A DNA stretch of 64,000 nucleotides, taken from an uncultured Parafilimonas sp. (GTDB lineage Bacteria > Bacteroidota > Bacteroidia > Chitinophagales > Chitinophagaceae). Numbering within the stretch: the first letter of the stretch is position 1; each line of letters starts with the position of its first letter. The position numbers and the translations under genes are program-made. The stretch spans positions 18,549 to 82,548 of the forward strand of contig CAIRZB010000004.1 in NCBI GenBank assembly GCA_903882935.1, given 5' to 3'. Below the pieces are notes generated by a model. That model was not told where the DNA came from and ran no database searches. It saw nothing but the letters and a program-made list of their open reading frames with translations. Below, piece after piece: positions 26,024-35,900 of this stretch.

Positions 26024-27217
26024 ATGCAAAAGATAACGACCATTTTATTTATTGCCGCAAGTATTGTTATGGCTTCATGCGGCAGCAAACCCGCAGGGGA
26101 TTTATTGGCAAAGAAAAAGGCCACGTTAGACAGCTTGAAAACTGAACAACAAAAAATAGCCGATGCCATAGTAAAACTGCAAGACGAGATTGCAAAAATT
26201 GATACATCTGCCGGCAGCCTGCAAAAGGCCGCGCTGGTATCATTGTCTGTAGTTGGCACAGAAAACTTTAAGCATTACCTTGATTTGCAGGGTAAAGTGG
26301 AAGCCGTTAATATATCCTATGTTACCCCAAGAAACGGCACAGGCGGCCAAGTAAAACAACTGTTTGTAGTTAAAGGCCAGGCCGTACACAAAGGCCAGTT
26401 GCTGCTTAAGCTGGATGATTTGTTGCCAAGCCAAACAGTTAAGGCAGCCCAGCAGGCTGTTGCTTCTTGGCAGGCTCAATATAATAACTACGCCGATGTG
26501 TACAAACGCAGAAAAAATTTGTTTGACCAAGGGATAGGCACAATCATTCAATTGAACGGCGATAAAACAGCCGCCGACAATGCCCAGGCACAATTGATTG
26601 CGGCTGAGGAAAACCTAAAAACTGCACAGGAACAGGTAAATTTTACCAACGTATACAGCGATGTGGAGGGTGTAGCCGAAGACGTTAATGTTAAGGTAGG
26701 GGAGTTTTTTACACCGGCTGCACAACAAATTAAGGTTGTAAACACCAATGATTTAAAAGTTACCGCCAACGTACCCGAAAATTACACCACCAGTGTTAAA
26801 GAAGGCGACAGCATACTGGTGTCTTTTCCAGATATAAATAAAATGGTTAAGGCCAAGATAAGTGTAGCCGGCAAAATCATCGACCCCAACTCAAGGTCTT
26901 TTTACATAGAAGTACACCTGCCAGCGGATAAAGATTTAAAGCCAAACCAAATAGCCAACGTTAAAATACAGGATTATAGTGCAGCCAATGCCATAACCAT
27001 ACCCGTAAATACATTGCAAACGGATGAAAAGGGCAAGTTTGTTTTGGTTGCCGAAACAATAGCTGGTAAGCTTACTGCAAAAAAGAAACCTGTAACAGTT
27101 GGGCAGTCTTACGGCGACAAAGTAGAAATTTTAAATGGCTTGCAAGCAGGCGATAAACTCGTTACCGAAGGGTACCAAGCCTTGTACAATGGCCAGCCGT
27201 TAACAACGGCACTGTAA
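26024..27217 (+). CDS. RND efflux periplasmic adaptor (membrane fusion lipoprotein)
   Basis: Links the inner-membrane RND pump to the TolC channel. The start at 26024 gives a lipoprotein signal ending in VMASC (Cys19); an ATG at 25994, 11 bases after the tolC stop, is an alternative adding 10 residues. The mature part has a coiled-coil first segment (KKKATLDSLKTEQQKIADAI), a lipoyl half-motif (VKQLFVVKGQAVHKGQLLLKLDD), an alpha-hairpin, a beta-barrel domain and the C-terminal PVTVGQSYGDKVEILNGLQAGDKLV segment typical of the family. Confidence 0.92.
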   Translation: MQKITTILFIAASIVMASCGSKPAGDLLAKKKATLDSLKTEQQKIADAIVKLQDEIAKIDTSAGSLQKAALVSLSVVGTENFKHYLDLQGKVEAVNISYVTPRNGTGGQVKQLFVVKGQAVHKGQLLLKLDDLLPSQTVKAAQQAVASWQAQYNNYADVYKRRKNLFDQGIGTIIQLNGDKTAADNAQAQLIAAEENLKTAQEQVNFTNVYSDVEGVAEDVNVKVGEFFTPAAQQIKVVNTNDLKVTANVPENYTTSVKEGDSILVSFPDINKMVKAKISVAGKIIDPNSRSFYIEVHLPADKDLKPNQIANVKIQDYSAANAITIPVNTLQTDEKGKFVLVAETIAGKLTAKKKPVTVGQSYGDKVEILNGLQAGDKLVTEGYQALYNGQPLTTAL

Positions 27218-27303
27218 GCAGTTTACAGCAACCAGCTAAAAATAGGCAGGGCAATAAGCAATTGAGTTGTACTACCTGCCACTAAAAATTTCAAACTAAT
27301 TGT

Positions 27304-30300
27304 ATGAGTGTTATAGAAAATATTAAAGACAATTTTAAACAGTTTGGACCAACATCCTGGGCGGTTAAAAACAAAACATCCATATACCTGCTGATGCTAA
27401 TTTTAAGCATCATTGGTATTGTACAGTTTTTAACGTTGCCAAAAGAGCAGTTTCCCGATATTGTGATACCCTATATTTATGTGCAAACGCCTTATATAGG
27501 CAACAGCCCCAAAGACATTGAGAACTTGGTAACCAAACCTATTGAAAAGCAGATTAAGGGTATATCGGGTACAAAAATAAACAAGGTAACCAGCACATCG
27601 CAGCAAGACTATTCGGCAATCATCGTTGAGTTTGATACAAAGGTAGATAAGGACGTGGCCTTGCAAAAAGTAAAAGATGCCGTTGACAAAGCCAAGCAGG
27701 ACCTGCCGACCGACTTGACCACCGACCCAACCGTACTGCAGGTAAACCTGAGCGACCAGCCCATTATGTATGTAAACGTAAGTGGCAACTACGATGTAAT
27801 GCGGCTAAAAAAGTTTGCTGATGACCTAAAAGATAAATTGGAAGACCTAAGCCAGCTAAACAGGGTTGACTTAGTGGGCGCACCAGAACGTGAGTTTCAA
27901 ATTAATGTTGACAACTACCGCATGCAAAGTGCCAGCCTAACTTTTAACGATATATCAAACGCGGTACAAAGCGAGAACGCCGATATAACAGGCGGTTTGT
28001 TAGAGGTGGGGAGCATGAAGCGTACGCTGCAATTGAAAGGCCAGTTTAAAACTGCGGCTGACATTGCCCGCGTGGTACTGCGCAATTCAAAAGGCGGCAT
28101 CGGATACCTGAAGGACATAGCTACCATTAAGGATACTATAAAAGATAAGGAGAGTTACGCGCGCCTTGACGGGCAAAACGTAATTACCCTGAACATTATA
28201 AAACGCAGCGGTGAAAACTTGATTGAAACCTCCGAGGCGGTAAATGCGTTAGTGGCCGAAATGAAGAAGTCCACCTTCCCGCCCGACCTTAAAGTGGTTA
28301 TCACGGGCGACCTTAGCACCAAAACGCGCACATCGTTTAACGACCTGGTAAACTCCATTGTGATAGGGTTTATATTGGTGCTCATCATCCTCATGTTCTT
28401 TATGGGTGTGGTTAATGCGTTTTTCGTAGCATTAAGCGTTCCGCTAAGCATGTTTGTGGCGTTTGTTTTTCTGCCGCTGGGCGATGTTATCATTGGTACG
28501 CATATAACGCTAAACTTTATCGTGCTTTTTGCCCTGCTGTTTGGTTTGGGTATTATAGTGGATGATGCCATTGTGGTAATTGAAAATACCCACCGGATTT
28601 TTGCGGAGGGTAAGGGTAAAATAACCTCCACCAAATCGGCCATGATGGCGGCTGGTGAGGTATTTGTACCGGTGTTTGTGGGTACAGCCACCACGCTGGC
28701 CCCGTTCTTTCCGTTGCTGTTTTGGCCGGGGTTAATCGGTAAATTCATGGTGTACCTGCCAGCGATGCTTATTTTTACCCTTACTGCATCGTTGATTGTG
28801 GCCTTTATTATGAACCCCGTTTTTGCGGTAGATTTTATGAGCCACAGTGAAGAGGAAAAAGAAACCCCCAAAAGTACCGTGTTTAAGAAGCCCGGCTTTT
28901 GGATAGCCATTGGCTTGGGTATTTTGCTCGACTTTTTGCAGCAACCTTTTTTCGGCAACCTATTAATATCGTTTGCAATCTTAATCGTACTTAACAAATA
29001 TGCTATAGAGGGCCTGATACACAGTTTTCAAAACCGTGTGCTGCCTTGGATTATGGGCCATTACGAAACCTTGCTGCGTTGGGCACTGCAAGGTTGGCGG
29101 CCGGTAGGTTTGTTGTTGGGTACCATCGCGCTGTTAATAGTATCGTTTATGCTATTTGTCGGTTCTATCACATCTGGTCGGGTACAGATTGAATTCTTCC
29201 CCAAAGGCGATCCCAACCAAATATATGTTTACCTTAAATTGCCGGTGGGTACTTCAGTTAATTATACCGATTCAGTAACGCACGTGTTGGAAGGCCGGGT
29301 ATATAAAGTGCTGGGCATTGACAATAAAACAGGCAAAAAAAATGATATTGTTGAGAGCGTAATAACCAATATTGCCATTGGTGCCAACGACCCCCAAAGC
29401 GGTGACCAAAGCACCCACCCCGAGCTGGGCAGGATACAGGTATCGTTTGTGGAGTTTGCACAACGGCATGGTATTGCAACGGCCCCGTATATGGACCAGA
29501 TACGTGCCGTAACCAAAGGCATACCCGGTGCGCAAATAGCGGTTGCCCAAGAATCTTCAGGCCCGCAAACTGACCCACCCGTTAACATTGAGGTTTCTAC
29601 CAATGCAGACGATTTTAACGCGTTGATAAAAACTGCGGTTAACCTTAAAAACTTTCTTGATTCAGCACAGGTGGCCGGCGTTGAAGAATTAAAAATGGAT
29701 ATTGACCTTACCAACCCCGAGGTAACCTTAACAGTAGACAGGGAACGGGCGAATATTGAGGGTGTTTCTTCTGTACAAATAGGCCAGGAAATACGCACAG
29801 CCCTGTTTGGCCGGGAAGTGTCAAAAATTAAAGAAGGTAAGGACGAATATAAAATACAGTTGCGCAACAATGCCATACAGCGTAAAAGTCTAGATGAGTT
29901 GCTAAACATGAAGGTTACATTTTTTGACCAATCCAGCGGCGGCCTCAAAAATATACCCATCATCAATTTGGTTAAGGTTGATTACACCAATACCCTTGGC
30001 AGCGTTAAGCACAAAAACCAAAAAAGGGTCATAACCTTAAAATCGAATGTACTAAATGGTTTTACACCAACAGCGGTAAACCAAGTACTGGCTGCCGATA
30101 TTCAAAGTTTTCATGGCAAGGCCGACGGGGTTAATATTGAGCAAACAGGTGAGGGCGCCCAGCAAGCAGAAACGTTGGCATTTTTGGGCAAAGCCTTGTT
30201 TATTGCCTTGGGTCTTATATTGTTGTTCTTGGTGTTGCAGTTTAACTCGGTAAGCAAATCCATCATCATATTAACGGAGATTATTTTTAGCGTTATCGGC

Positions 30301-30909
30301 GTGTTCCTTGGTTTTACCATAACAGGCATGACGGTATCTGGCATCATGACCGGCTTAGGTATTGTTGGCCTTGCTGGTATTGTGGTTAAAAACGGCATAT
30401 TGGTAATTGAGTTTGCCGATGAGTTGCGTGGCCGGGGCTTAAAAACGCGCGAAGCCGTTGTACAGGCTGGCAAAACTCGTATTATACCAGTGTTACTTAC
30501 TGCCTTGGCGGCTATACTTGGCTTGGTGCCGCTTGCTGTTGGCTTTAATATTGACTTTGTAAAAATGTTCAGCGAGCTAAACCCACACATCTTTTTTGGT
30601 GGGGACAATGCGGTGTTTTGGAAGCCGCTTTCGTGGACTATTATTTTCGGCCTCGCTTTTGCATTTTTTATGACGTTGATTATAGTGCCCAGCATGTACT
30701 TGATAGCCGAGCGTTTACGCAGGCCCATGCGCAGGCATTTTGGTGGCAAATGGGTATCGTTTATGGGCATACCACCCCTTACGGTTATCTTCTTGGTGTT
30801 GATGTTGCCTTATACATTAATTAGGCACAGGATAGATGTTGCCAGAAGAAAAAGGAGAATGGCAAAAAACTTAACTGCCAATGAAGCTTTTAAGGGAAGT
30901 TGGTTTTAA
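27304..30909 (+). CDS. RND-family efflux permease (AcrB-like)
   Basis: A proton-driven inner-membrane pump of 1201 residues, longer than the usual 1030-1060. The first helix (about 29-47) leads into the periplasmic TPYIGNSPKDIENLV motif. TM4 carries the Asp pair GLGIIVDDAIVVIENTH (about 415-431). Extra sequence is visible after TM6, where a charged linker (SEEEKETPKST) and two added hydrophobic helices lie (about 515-570), and before the last helices (GGDNAVFWKPLSW). This layout suggests the Bacteroidota subgroup of RND pumps rather than classical AcrB. Substrates are unknown. Confidence 0.92.
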   Translation: MSVIENIKDNFKQFGPTSWAVKNKTSIYLLMLILSIIGIVQFLTLPKEQFPDIVIPYIYVQTPYIGNSPKDIENLVTKPIEKQIKGISGTKINKVTSTSQQDYSAIIVEFDTKVDKDVALQKVKDAVDKAKQDLPTDLTTDPTVLQVNLSDQPIMYVNVSGNYDVMRLKKFADDLKDKLEDLSQLNRVDLVGAPEREFQINVDNYRMQSASLTFNDISNAVQSENADITGGLLEVGSMKRTLQLKGQFKTAADIARVVLRNSKGGIGYLKDIATIKDTIKDKESYARLDGQNVITLNIIKRSGENLIETSEAVNALVAEMKKSTFPPDLKVVITGDLSTKTRTSFNDLVNSIVIGFILVLIILMFFMGVVNAFFVALSVPLSMFVAFVFLPLGDVIIGTHITLNFIVLFALLFGLGIIVDDAIVVIENTHRIFAEGKGKITSTKSAMMAAGEVFVPVFVGTATTLAPFFPLLFWPGLIGKFMVYLPAMLIFTLTASLIVAFIMNPVFAVDFMSHSEEEKETPKSTVFKKPGFWIAIGLGILLDFLQQPFFGNLLISFAILIVLNKYAIEGLIHSFQNRVLPWIMGHYETLLRWALQGWRPVGLLLGTIALLIVSFMLFVGSITSGRVQIEFFPKGDPNQIYVYLKLPVGTSVNYTDSVTHVLEGRVYKVLGIDNKTGKKNDIVESVITNIAIGANDPQSGDQSTHPELGRIQVSFVEFAQRHGIATAPYMDQIRAVTKGIPGAQIAVAQESSGPQTDPPVNIEVSTNADDFNALIKTAVNLKNFLDSAQVAGVEELKMDIDLTNPEVTLTVDRERANIEGVSSVQIGQEIRTALFGREVSKIKEGKDEYKIQLRNNAIQRKSLDELLNMKVTFFDQSSGGLKNIPIINLVKVDYTNTLGSVKHKNQKRVITLKSNVLNGFTPTAVNQVLAADIQSFHGKADGVNIEQTGEGAQQAETLAFLGKALFIALGLILLFLVLQFNSVSKSIIILTEIIFSVIGVFLGFTITGMTVSGIMTGLGIVGLAGIVVKNGILVIEFADELRGRGLKTREAVVQAGKTRIIPVLLTALAAILGLVPLAVGFNIDFVKMFSELNPHIFFGGDNAVFWKPLSWTIIFGLAFAFFMTLIIVPSMYLIAERLRRPMRRHFGGKWVSFMGIPPLTVIFLVLMLPYTLIRHRIDVARRKRRMAKNLTANEAFKGSWF

Positions 30910-30971
30910 ATAATTGGATACACATTTTTTACAGTTGGTTTGGTTGAGTAGGTTCCGCCAAGCGGAGCAGC

Positions 30972-31001
30972 AAACCGCCCTGAGTCTTCAGGGCGGTTTT
31001 T
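30972..31001 (+). terminator. Terminator of the RND efflux operon
   Basis: AAACCGCCCTGA pairs with TCAGGGCGGTTT around a short loop and runs into Ts, about 65 bases after the pump stop codon. Confidence 0.88.
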
Positions 31002-31077
31002 GTTGCAATGCGGTAAGGGTAAAGCAAGTACATAGCGTAAAAAACACCCCGGCTAAAATTTTATTGCATATTTTTTC

Positions 31078-31107
31078 TTGTACAATAGCATAAAATCTAT
31101 ATTTTTG
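31078..31107 (+). promoter_or_regulatory. Promoter of the tRNA cluster
   Basis: TTG at 31078-31080 and TATTTTTG at 31100-31107 are separated by exactly 19 bases, the spacing of the Bacteroidota primary sigma promoter (TTG-N19-TAnnTTTG). The next feature downstream is the tRNA region. Confidence 0.7.
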
Positions 31108-31114
31108 CGCCCTT

Positions 31115-31148
31115 GAATTGAAAAACAGATTAAGCTTTTTTTCAATTC
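31115..31148 (+). other. Leader hairpin before the tRNA copies
   Basis: GAATTGAAAAA (31115-31125) pairs with TTTTTTCAATTC (ending 31148), immediately before the first, broken tRNA copy. It may be part of tRNA precursor processing. It lacks a T-tail. Confidence 0.4.
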
Positions 31149-31210
31149 GGGCCTATAGTTCAGTTGGTTAGAGCATCCCGATACAATCGGGAGGGCTTTG
31201 GTTAAAATGT
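31149..31210 (+). pseudogene. Broken tRNA copy 1 (5' part only)
   Basis: The first 29 bases match the intact tRNA at 31219 except one C-to-T change in the D arm. The anticodon arm is then replaced by TCCCGATACAATCGGGA, a near-perfect palindrome with an ACA loop triplet. The sequence decays after GGGCTTTGGTT, without a T arm or 3' acceptor strand, so it cannot form a normal tRNA. Confidence 0.7.
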
Positions 31211-31218
31211 TTATAGAG

Positions 31219-31629
<411 letters not shown>

Positions 31630-31708
31630 CATATACCACCCCGATAAAATTTAGGGTGGTTTTTTTTATGTTTTACGTCTACATTCTTTAAAAAAATTCC
31701 CGTTTACT

Positions 31709-31763
31709 GGATTTGTGGAGACACAAATCCGGGCAAACGCCCCCGGTTGTGTCCCCACAACCG
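31709..31763. repeat. Pair of related palindromes
   Basis: GGATTTGTG/CACAAATCC (31709-31730) and CGGTTGTG/CACAACCG (31744-31763) are hairpins with four-base loops. One, read on the opposite strand, has the same core as the other (TTGTGTC-T/C-CCACAA), so they form an inverted pair like a REP doublet. The rest of the gap 31691-31974 shows no gene. Confidence 0.6.
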
Positions 31764-31974
31764 TTTCATGGGCTTGACCATACGGCCTTGGTATTTTTTT
31801 CAAAAAAAATCAGCTAAACCAAATTGCGGATAGTCATTAATTTTTCTATCGCTTTAGGGGCTTTAAAAAGCTTTTTCTATAGGTAAAAAGGCAAAGCAGT
31901 CATTTTAACTTAATGGCTGCCTTAGCTATTTTTATTGGGTGGCATGCAACATCAAAGCCGCCGTTTAGTAGGGT

Positions 31975-32271
31975 TTATGGCTTTTTAGGTACTACAGCCA
32001 GCATGGGCGTTGCTTCATAACGGTTAATAGCGGCAGCGGGGTCATTGGCAATAAATTGTTGCACTAAGGCCTCGTCTTCTACCTCAACTATGCCTAAACC
32101 ATAAACCCCGTTTGGGTCAAGCACAGGCCCAAAGGCCAGTACAAAGCCTTTGTCCATCAGCGCTTTCCAATACGCCACATGCAACATCATAACGCTACGC
32201 TCTTCAGCACTCATATCTTGGGCAAAAGTTGGGCGCGGTGGTATAAGCTTTAAAACAAAATACTTTTTCAT
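31975..32271 (-). CDS. YciI family protein
   Basis: A 98-residue YCII-related protein of the dimeric alpha-beta fold. It shows the family pattern KYFVLKLIPPRP, HVAYWKALMDKGFVLAFGPV and the late DPAAAINRYEATPM segment. The conserved central His (HVAYW, about residue 31) is present. The reaction is unknown for most members. It lies downstream of the OsmC-ferredoxin fusion and dps on the same strand and may share their transcript. Confidence 0.82.
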   Translation of the reverse strand: MKKYFVLKLIPPRPTFAQDMSAEERSVMMLHVAYWKALMDKGFVLAFGPVLDPNGVYGLGIVEVEDEALVQQFIANDPAAAINRYEATPMLAVVPKKP

Positions 32272-32343
32272 GTGGCAAGGTTTTACGCTAAAATAAAATC
32301 TAAAGGGCAGTGTCCCAAAATTGTTGTTTAGTTTAAACCAAAT

Positions 32344-32988
32344 TTATGGTGTGGAATTTTCAAAAAAGCGCAATGCGCCCGTGGGGCATTTATTAACCTG
32401 GGCAATTATTTCCTCTGTGGTGGCACCTTGCATATTAACCCAAGGCCGCTCATTAAGGTTAAAAACGGTAGGCATTTGGGTTACGCAACGGCCTGAATGT
32501 TTGCAAAATTCTGGCTTCCATACTACGGTAACCTGCCCGTTGGTGTATTTTAACTGCTTTTCGGCATCAGCATCATTATAGGTGTAGGTTCTAACCAAAA
32601 TATCGCCCTGCAGAATTTTAGATATGGGGCAGGCCTCTGCTATTTCAAGCAGTTTACTCCGCTGCTCGGCAGTAACTTCCTGTAAAAAGTTTATGTCCCG
32701 GTCAATTATTGTAATAACCGTATCATCCTTTTTGGTTTGGTACAAATTTGCTTTTACGGCAATATGGGCTATATCCCAACCCTTTCGGTCAATATACATC
32801 CGCAATGTAATCAGCGTACACGACGCAAGCGACGATAGCAGCAATGTATAAGGGTCGGGGCCAGTGTCAGCACCGCCTGCTTTCACCGGTTCGTCTGCCA
32901 TAAATTTACCGTTGCGCCAGGTAATTTCGCAGGCGTATTTAACTAAGCCTATACTGCCTTCCAATGGGTTCTCGAGCATATATTTCAT
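32344..32988 (-). CDS. OsmC-like peroxidase fused to a YjdI-type (4Fe-4S) ferredoxin domain
   Basis: A 214-residue two-domain protein. Residues 1-140 are OsmC-like, with the two redox cysteines of that family, Cys57 (SSLASCTLI) and Cys120 (EACPISKIL). Residues 148-212 match the Fer4_19/YjdI domain, with Cys162, Cys168 and Cys201 (FCKHSGRC, then NKCPTGAL). OsmC reduces organic hydroperoxides through its cysteine pair, so the ferredoxin could supply electrons; this is an inference. dps upstream supports an oxidative-stress role. Confidence 0.88.
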   Translation of the reverse strand: MKYMLENPLEGSIGLVKYACEITWRNGKFMADEPVKAGGADTGPDPYTLLLSSLASCTLITLRMYIDRKGWDIAHIAVKANLYQTKKDDTVITIIDRDINFLQEVTAEQRSKLLEIAEACPISKILQGDILVRTYTYNDADAEKQLKYTNGQVTVVWKPEFCKHSGRCVTQMPTVFNLNERPWVNMQGATTEEIIAQVNKCPTGALRFFENSTP

Positions 32989-33095
32989 ATCTCGTTCATT
33001 TAATATTATGTGTTAAAAAGCATTTTGGGTACACCACACAAAAACGCTGTGGTACACCCAAATTACTCAAAAAAAATGTAAACCGGGCTTAATTT

Positions 33096-33566
33096 TTACA
33101 GGTGTGCCCTTAACATCCAAGCCAATTTTTCGTGTTGTTCCATCAGGCCGGTTATAAAGTCGCTCGTACCTGCGTCTTCATATTTTGTGGCAAAAACGTT
33201 GATGTTTTGCCGTATAAATATGATGATGCCTTCATGGTCAGCAAGCAATTCTTTAGTAAAACCGGCACTGGTATTATCCTGGTTGCTTTTTTCCGTAAGG
33301 TGTGTTAGCCGTAAAAATTCAGCCAATGTAGCAGGTGCATAATGGCCAAGGGTGCGTATGCGTTCGGCAACGCTATCAACTACCTCTGCCAGCTGGGTGT
33401 ATTGGGCTTCAAAAAATAGGTGCATGCTGTGAAAATCAGGGCCTTCCACATTCCAATGTGCATTGCGGGTTTTGGTGTACAGCAAAAACTCATCCGCCAG
33501 TAGTTTGCTCAATTCCAATGCTACAGCATTTCTGTTGGCTTCGGAAATTCCAATTTCTGTGTTCAT
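33096..33566 (-). CDS. dps: Dps family DNA-protecting ferritin-like protein
   Basis: Forms dodecamers that oxidise and store iron and shield DNA. The 156 residues are normal length. The ferroxidase residues are in KTRNAHWNVEGPDFHSMHLFFE (about 36-57), with His, Asp and Glu in the expected order, followed by VDSVAERIRTLG. DNA-binding N-terminal extension is minimal. It heads a stress cluster with the OsmC-ferredoxin fusion and the YciI gene, spaced by 107 and 72 bases. Confidence 0.93.
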   Translation of the reverse strand: MNTEIGISEANRNAVALELSKLLADEFLLYTKTRNAHWNVEGPDFHSMHLFFEAQYTQLAEVVDSVAERIRTLGHYAPATLAEFLRLTHLTEKSNQDNTSAGFTKELLADHEGIIIFIRQNINVFATKYEDAGTSDFITGLMEQHEKLAWMLRAHL

Positions 33567-33846
33567 ACGATTAGTGTTTTAATTGTTGTTAACAAACGGC
33601 CATAAAGGTATCATAATCTTTAGGTATATGTTTTTACGCGCTAGTCAATAAGTGGTCATCTATGTAATTTAAAACAACCATAACATAGCCAGCGCAAGTA
33701 ACATGCTGTTTGTAGGCAAATTGTACGCCATCTTTGCCGCTGTAGTTTGTAATTGGTAAATACATATTGCCTTATTGTTTAAATTTATCGCCAAAAAGAT
33801 AATTTTACCAGCTATTCATCCGTTGTAGTGTACCAAAAATGTTACT

Positions 33847-34566
33847 ATGCATAAATTCTTACCCCGACCACTTTTAGTGATTGTGATATTATCGGTTTGT
33901 TTGCGCCTTAACGCCCAAGACAAAACCACACCCAAAAGCGATTCTGTTAGCACGGCACCCGTGGAGGTTAGTGTGGTGAATGCAAAAAACCTACCACGCA
34001 AAGGCGAGTTGGTGTTATTTATATCGCAAAAAACGAAGAAGGTGTATAGTGCATATACCAATGCCGAGGGCAAAGTAACTACCCGTTTGCCTGCCGGGGA
34101 CGATTATACGGTTACCGTAAAAGCTTTTACCGATTCCGCAAAATATGGCACCCTTAACATACCCGCCCTGGCACCTGGCCAACATTTTAGAGATGCGCTT
34201 GGGGTTGATATTATGTACGAACCCGGCCGTGAATTTACCCTAAACGATGTTAAGTATGATGTGGGAAAAGCCACCTTAAGGCCAGAATCGTTTAAGCAAT
34301 TGCAGGATCTGTTTGAGTACCTGCAATGGAAGACTGATTTAAAAATTGAAATTGCCGGCCATACCGATAATGTGGGTAAGGCGGAAGATAACCTGAAACT
34401 ATCCCAACTGCGTGCTGAATCGGTTAGGGAATGGCTGCTTAAAAAAGGCATTGGTGCAGACCGTATTGTTGCCAAAGGCTACGGCGCAACTAGGCCTATT
34501 GCAGACAATACCACAGATGTTGGACGGCAAAAAAATAGGCGCACGGAAGTGCATATTATAGATTAG
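33847..34566 (+). CDS. OmpA family peptidoglycan-associated protein
   Basis: A 239-residue envelope protein. The signal peptide ends at CLRLNAQD (about residue 24). A beta-rich domain (about 38-115), probably an Ig-like or CarboxypepD_reg-like fold, is followed by the OmpA C-terminal domain (about 130-239): DVGKATLRPESFKQL, IAGHTDNVG, LSQLRAESVREWL and a final NRRTEVHI. The Asp and Arg that bind diaminopimelate are present. There is no barrel, so it is a soluble or peripherally attached peptidoglycan-binding protein. Confidence 0.87.
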   Translation: MHKFLPRPLLVIVILSVCLRLNAQDKTTPKSDSVSTAPVEVSVVNAKNLPRKGELVLFISQKTKKVYSAYTNAEGKVTTRLPAGDDYTVTVKAFTDSAKYGTLNIPALAPGQHFRDALGVDIMYEPGREFTLNDVKYDVGKATLRPESFKQLQDLFEYLQWKTDLKIEIAGHTDNVGKAEDNLKLSQLRAESVREWLLKKGIGADRIVAKGYGATRPIADNTTDVGRQKNRRTEVHIID

Positions 34567-34594
34567 CTGGCGTTTGCAAACACATTTTACTGTA

Positions 34595-34635
34595 AACTAT
34601 AAAGGCTGCGCAACTATTGCACAGCCTTTATAGTT
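34595..34635. terminator. Bidirectional terminator
   Basis: AACTATAAAGGCTG...GC (from 34595) pairs with GCACAGCCTTTATAGTT (ending 34635) between the convergent OmpA and dipeptidase genes. It is symmetrical, so it may serve both. Confidence 0.7.
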
Positions 34636-34660
34636 GTATAAAACACCGTATACGGCTTGT

Positions 34661-35845
34661 TTAGTTGCTATTGGCTTTAAATACCCTGATAAAATTACCG
34701 CCCAGTATTTTCTCCACGTCAGTTTTGCTGTAACCCCTTTCCAACAAAGCCTTGGTTATTTTAGGGTAGTCCTCCACCCCATCCAGGCCTTTGGGTGATG
34801 ATTCGCTTCCGTCAAAGTCGCTGCCCAGGCCCACATGGTCAACACCTATCAGCTTAACAATGTAGTCAATATGATCAATCAACAGCGAAATGGGCGGCCG
34901 CATGTCTTGCACCTCGCTATTGTATTTGTTAAAAAGGTCTTCGTCGGCAAAATAAGGCTCACCATTTTTTGCCAGTAACGAATCGTGCTCGGCCTTATGC
35001 TTTGCGGTAAACAGCTTCAGCTTTTTATTATACGTGCTGTCCAAAAACCCTGAGTAAAAGTTTAACTGTATTACGCCGCCATTTTTACCCAAGGCCCGTA
35101 TTTGGTCATCGTTCATATTGCGGGGTACAGGGCAAAGGCTGTACACGCAGCTGTGCGATACCAGTACCGGCTTGGTGCTTGTGTTAATAGCATCAAAAAA
35201 TGTCTGTACCCCCACATGCGATAAATCAACCAGCATACCCAGCTTGTTCATGTGCGCAACAATTTCCTTCCCATAATCGTTCAGGCCTTTCTTTTGGCCG
35301 TGGTTTTTCAACGTATCCAAGGTTTCTGCCCAAGCTGAGGAGGCCCAACTGGTTGAGTTGTTCCAGGTAAGGGTCATATACCTCGCACCGCGGTTAAAAA
35401 GTTCGTCCAAATTATCCAAATTATCCTCCATCATGTGGCCGCCTTCCACGCCAATCATGCTGGCAAGCTTATGTTCTTTAACGGCTTTTTCTAGGTCGGC
35501 AGGTGTTTTAACCAACATCATTTTGCTAGGGTTGCGGGCTATCCAGGCATACAGGGTATCAATTTGCATGTTGGCAAAATTGTAAGGGTTTTTTTGCTGG
35601 CCGTTGCAAAACACTGAGAATATCTGCACATCAACGCCGCCCGCTTTAAGCCTTTTTAGGTCGGTATAGGCTTTGCCTTTCAAATTTTGGTCAATGCTAT
35701 AGCCCTTGCTGATGGCCGTGGTTAGAATGTCGTTATGCGAATCTACCAAAATAGCATTTTCGTGAATTTGTTTGTAAAGCTGCGCCTGCAGTTGGCCAAT
35801 GGTTAACAGCAGCACGATAAATAAGGCGTTCGTAATTTTTTGCAT
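34661..35845 (-). CDS. Membrane dipeptidase, M19 family, exported
   Basis: A 394-residue zinc dipeptidase of the renal dipeptidase family, which hydrolyses dipeptides including some D-amino acid ones. The signal peptide ends near LQAQLY (about residue 22). Metal ligands are seen in DSHNDI (His-x-Asp), GVEGGH (Glu), LVDLSHVG (His), VLVSHS (His) and GLGSDFDG (Asp). It follows the GntP permease gene by 55 bases on the same strand, which may indicate co-transcription. Confidence 0.92.
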   Translation of the reverse strand: MQKITNALFIVLLLTIGQLQAQLYKQIHENAILVDSHNDILTTAISKGYSIDQNLKGKAYTDLKRLKAGGVDVQIFSVFCNGQQKNPYNFANMQIDTLYAWIARNPSKMMLVKTPADLEKAVKEHKLASMIGVEGGHMMEDNLDNLDELFNRGARYMTLTWNNSTSWASSAWAETLDTLKNHGQKKGLNDYGKEIVAHMNKLGMLVDLSHVGVQTFFDAINTSTKPVLVSHSCVYSLCPVPRNMNDDQIRALGKNGGVIQLNFYSGFLDSTYNKKLKLFTAKHKAEHDSLLAKNGEPYFADEDLFNKYNSEVQDMRPPISLLIDHIDYIVKLIGVDHVGLGSDFDGSESSPKGLDGVEDYPKITKALLERGYSKTDVEKILGGNFIRVFKANSN

Positions 35846-35900
35846 GATTGTTTGTGTTGGATGTTTACTTTGCTGTACCGTAAAAATATAGTTTATTGTT

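Noticed and set aside
32305..32325. GGGCAGTGTCCCAAAA as a transposon end
   Set aside because: It resembles some IS inverted repeats, but no partner end, transposase or target duplication is visible nearby.
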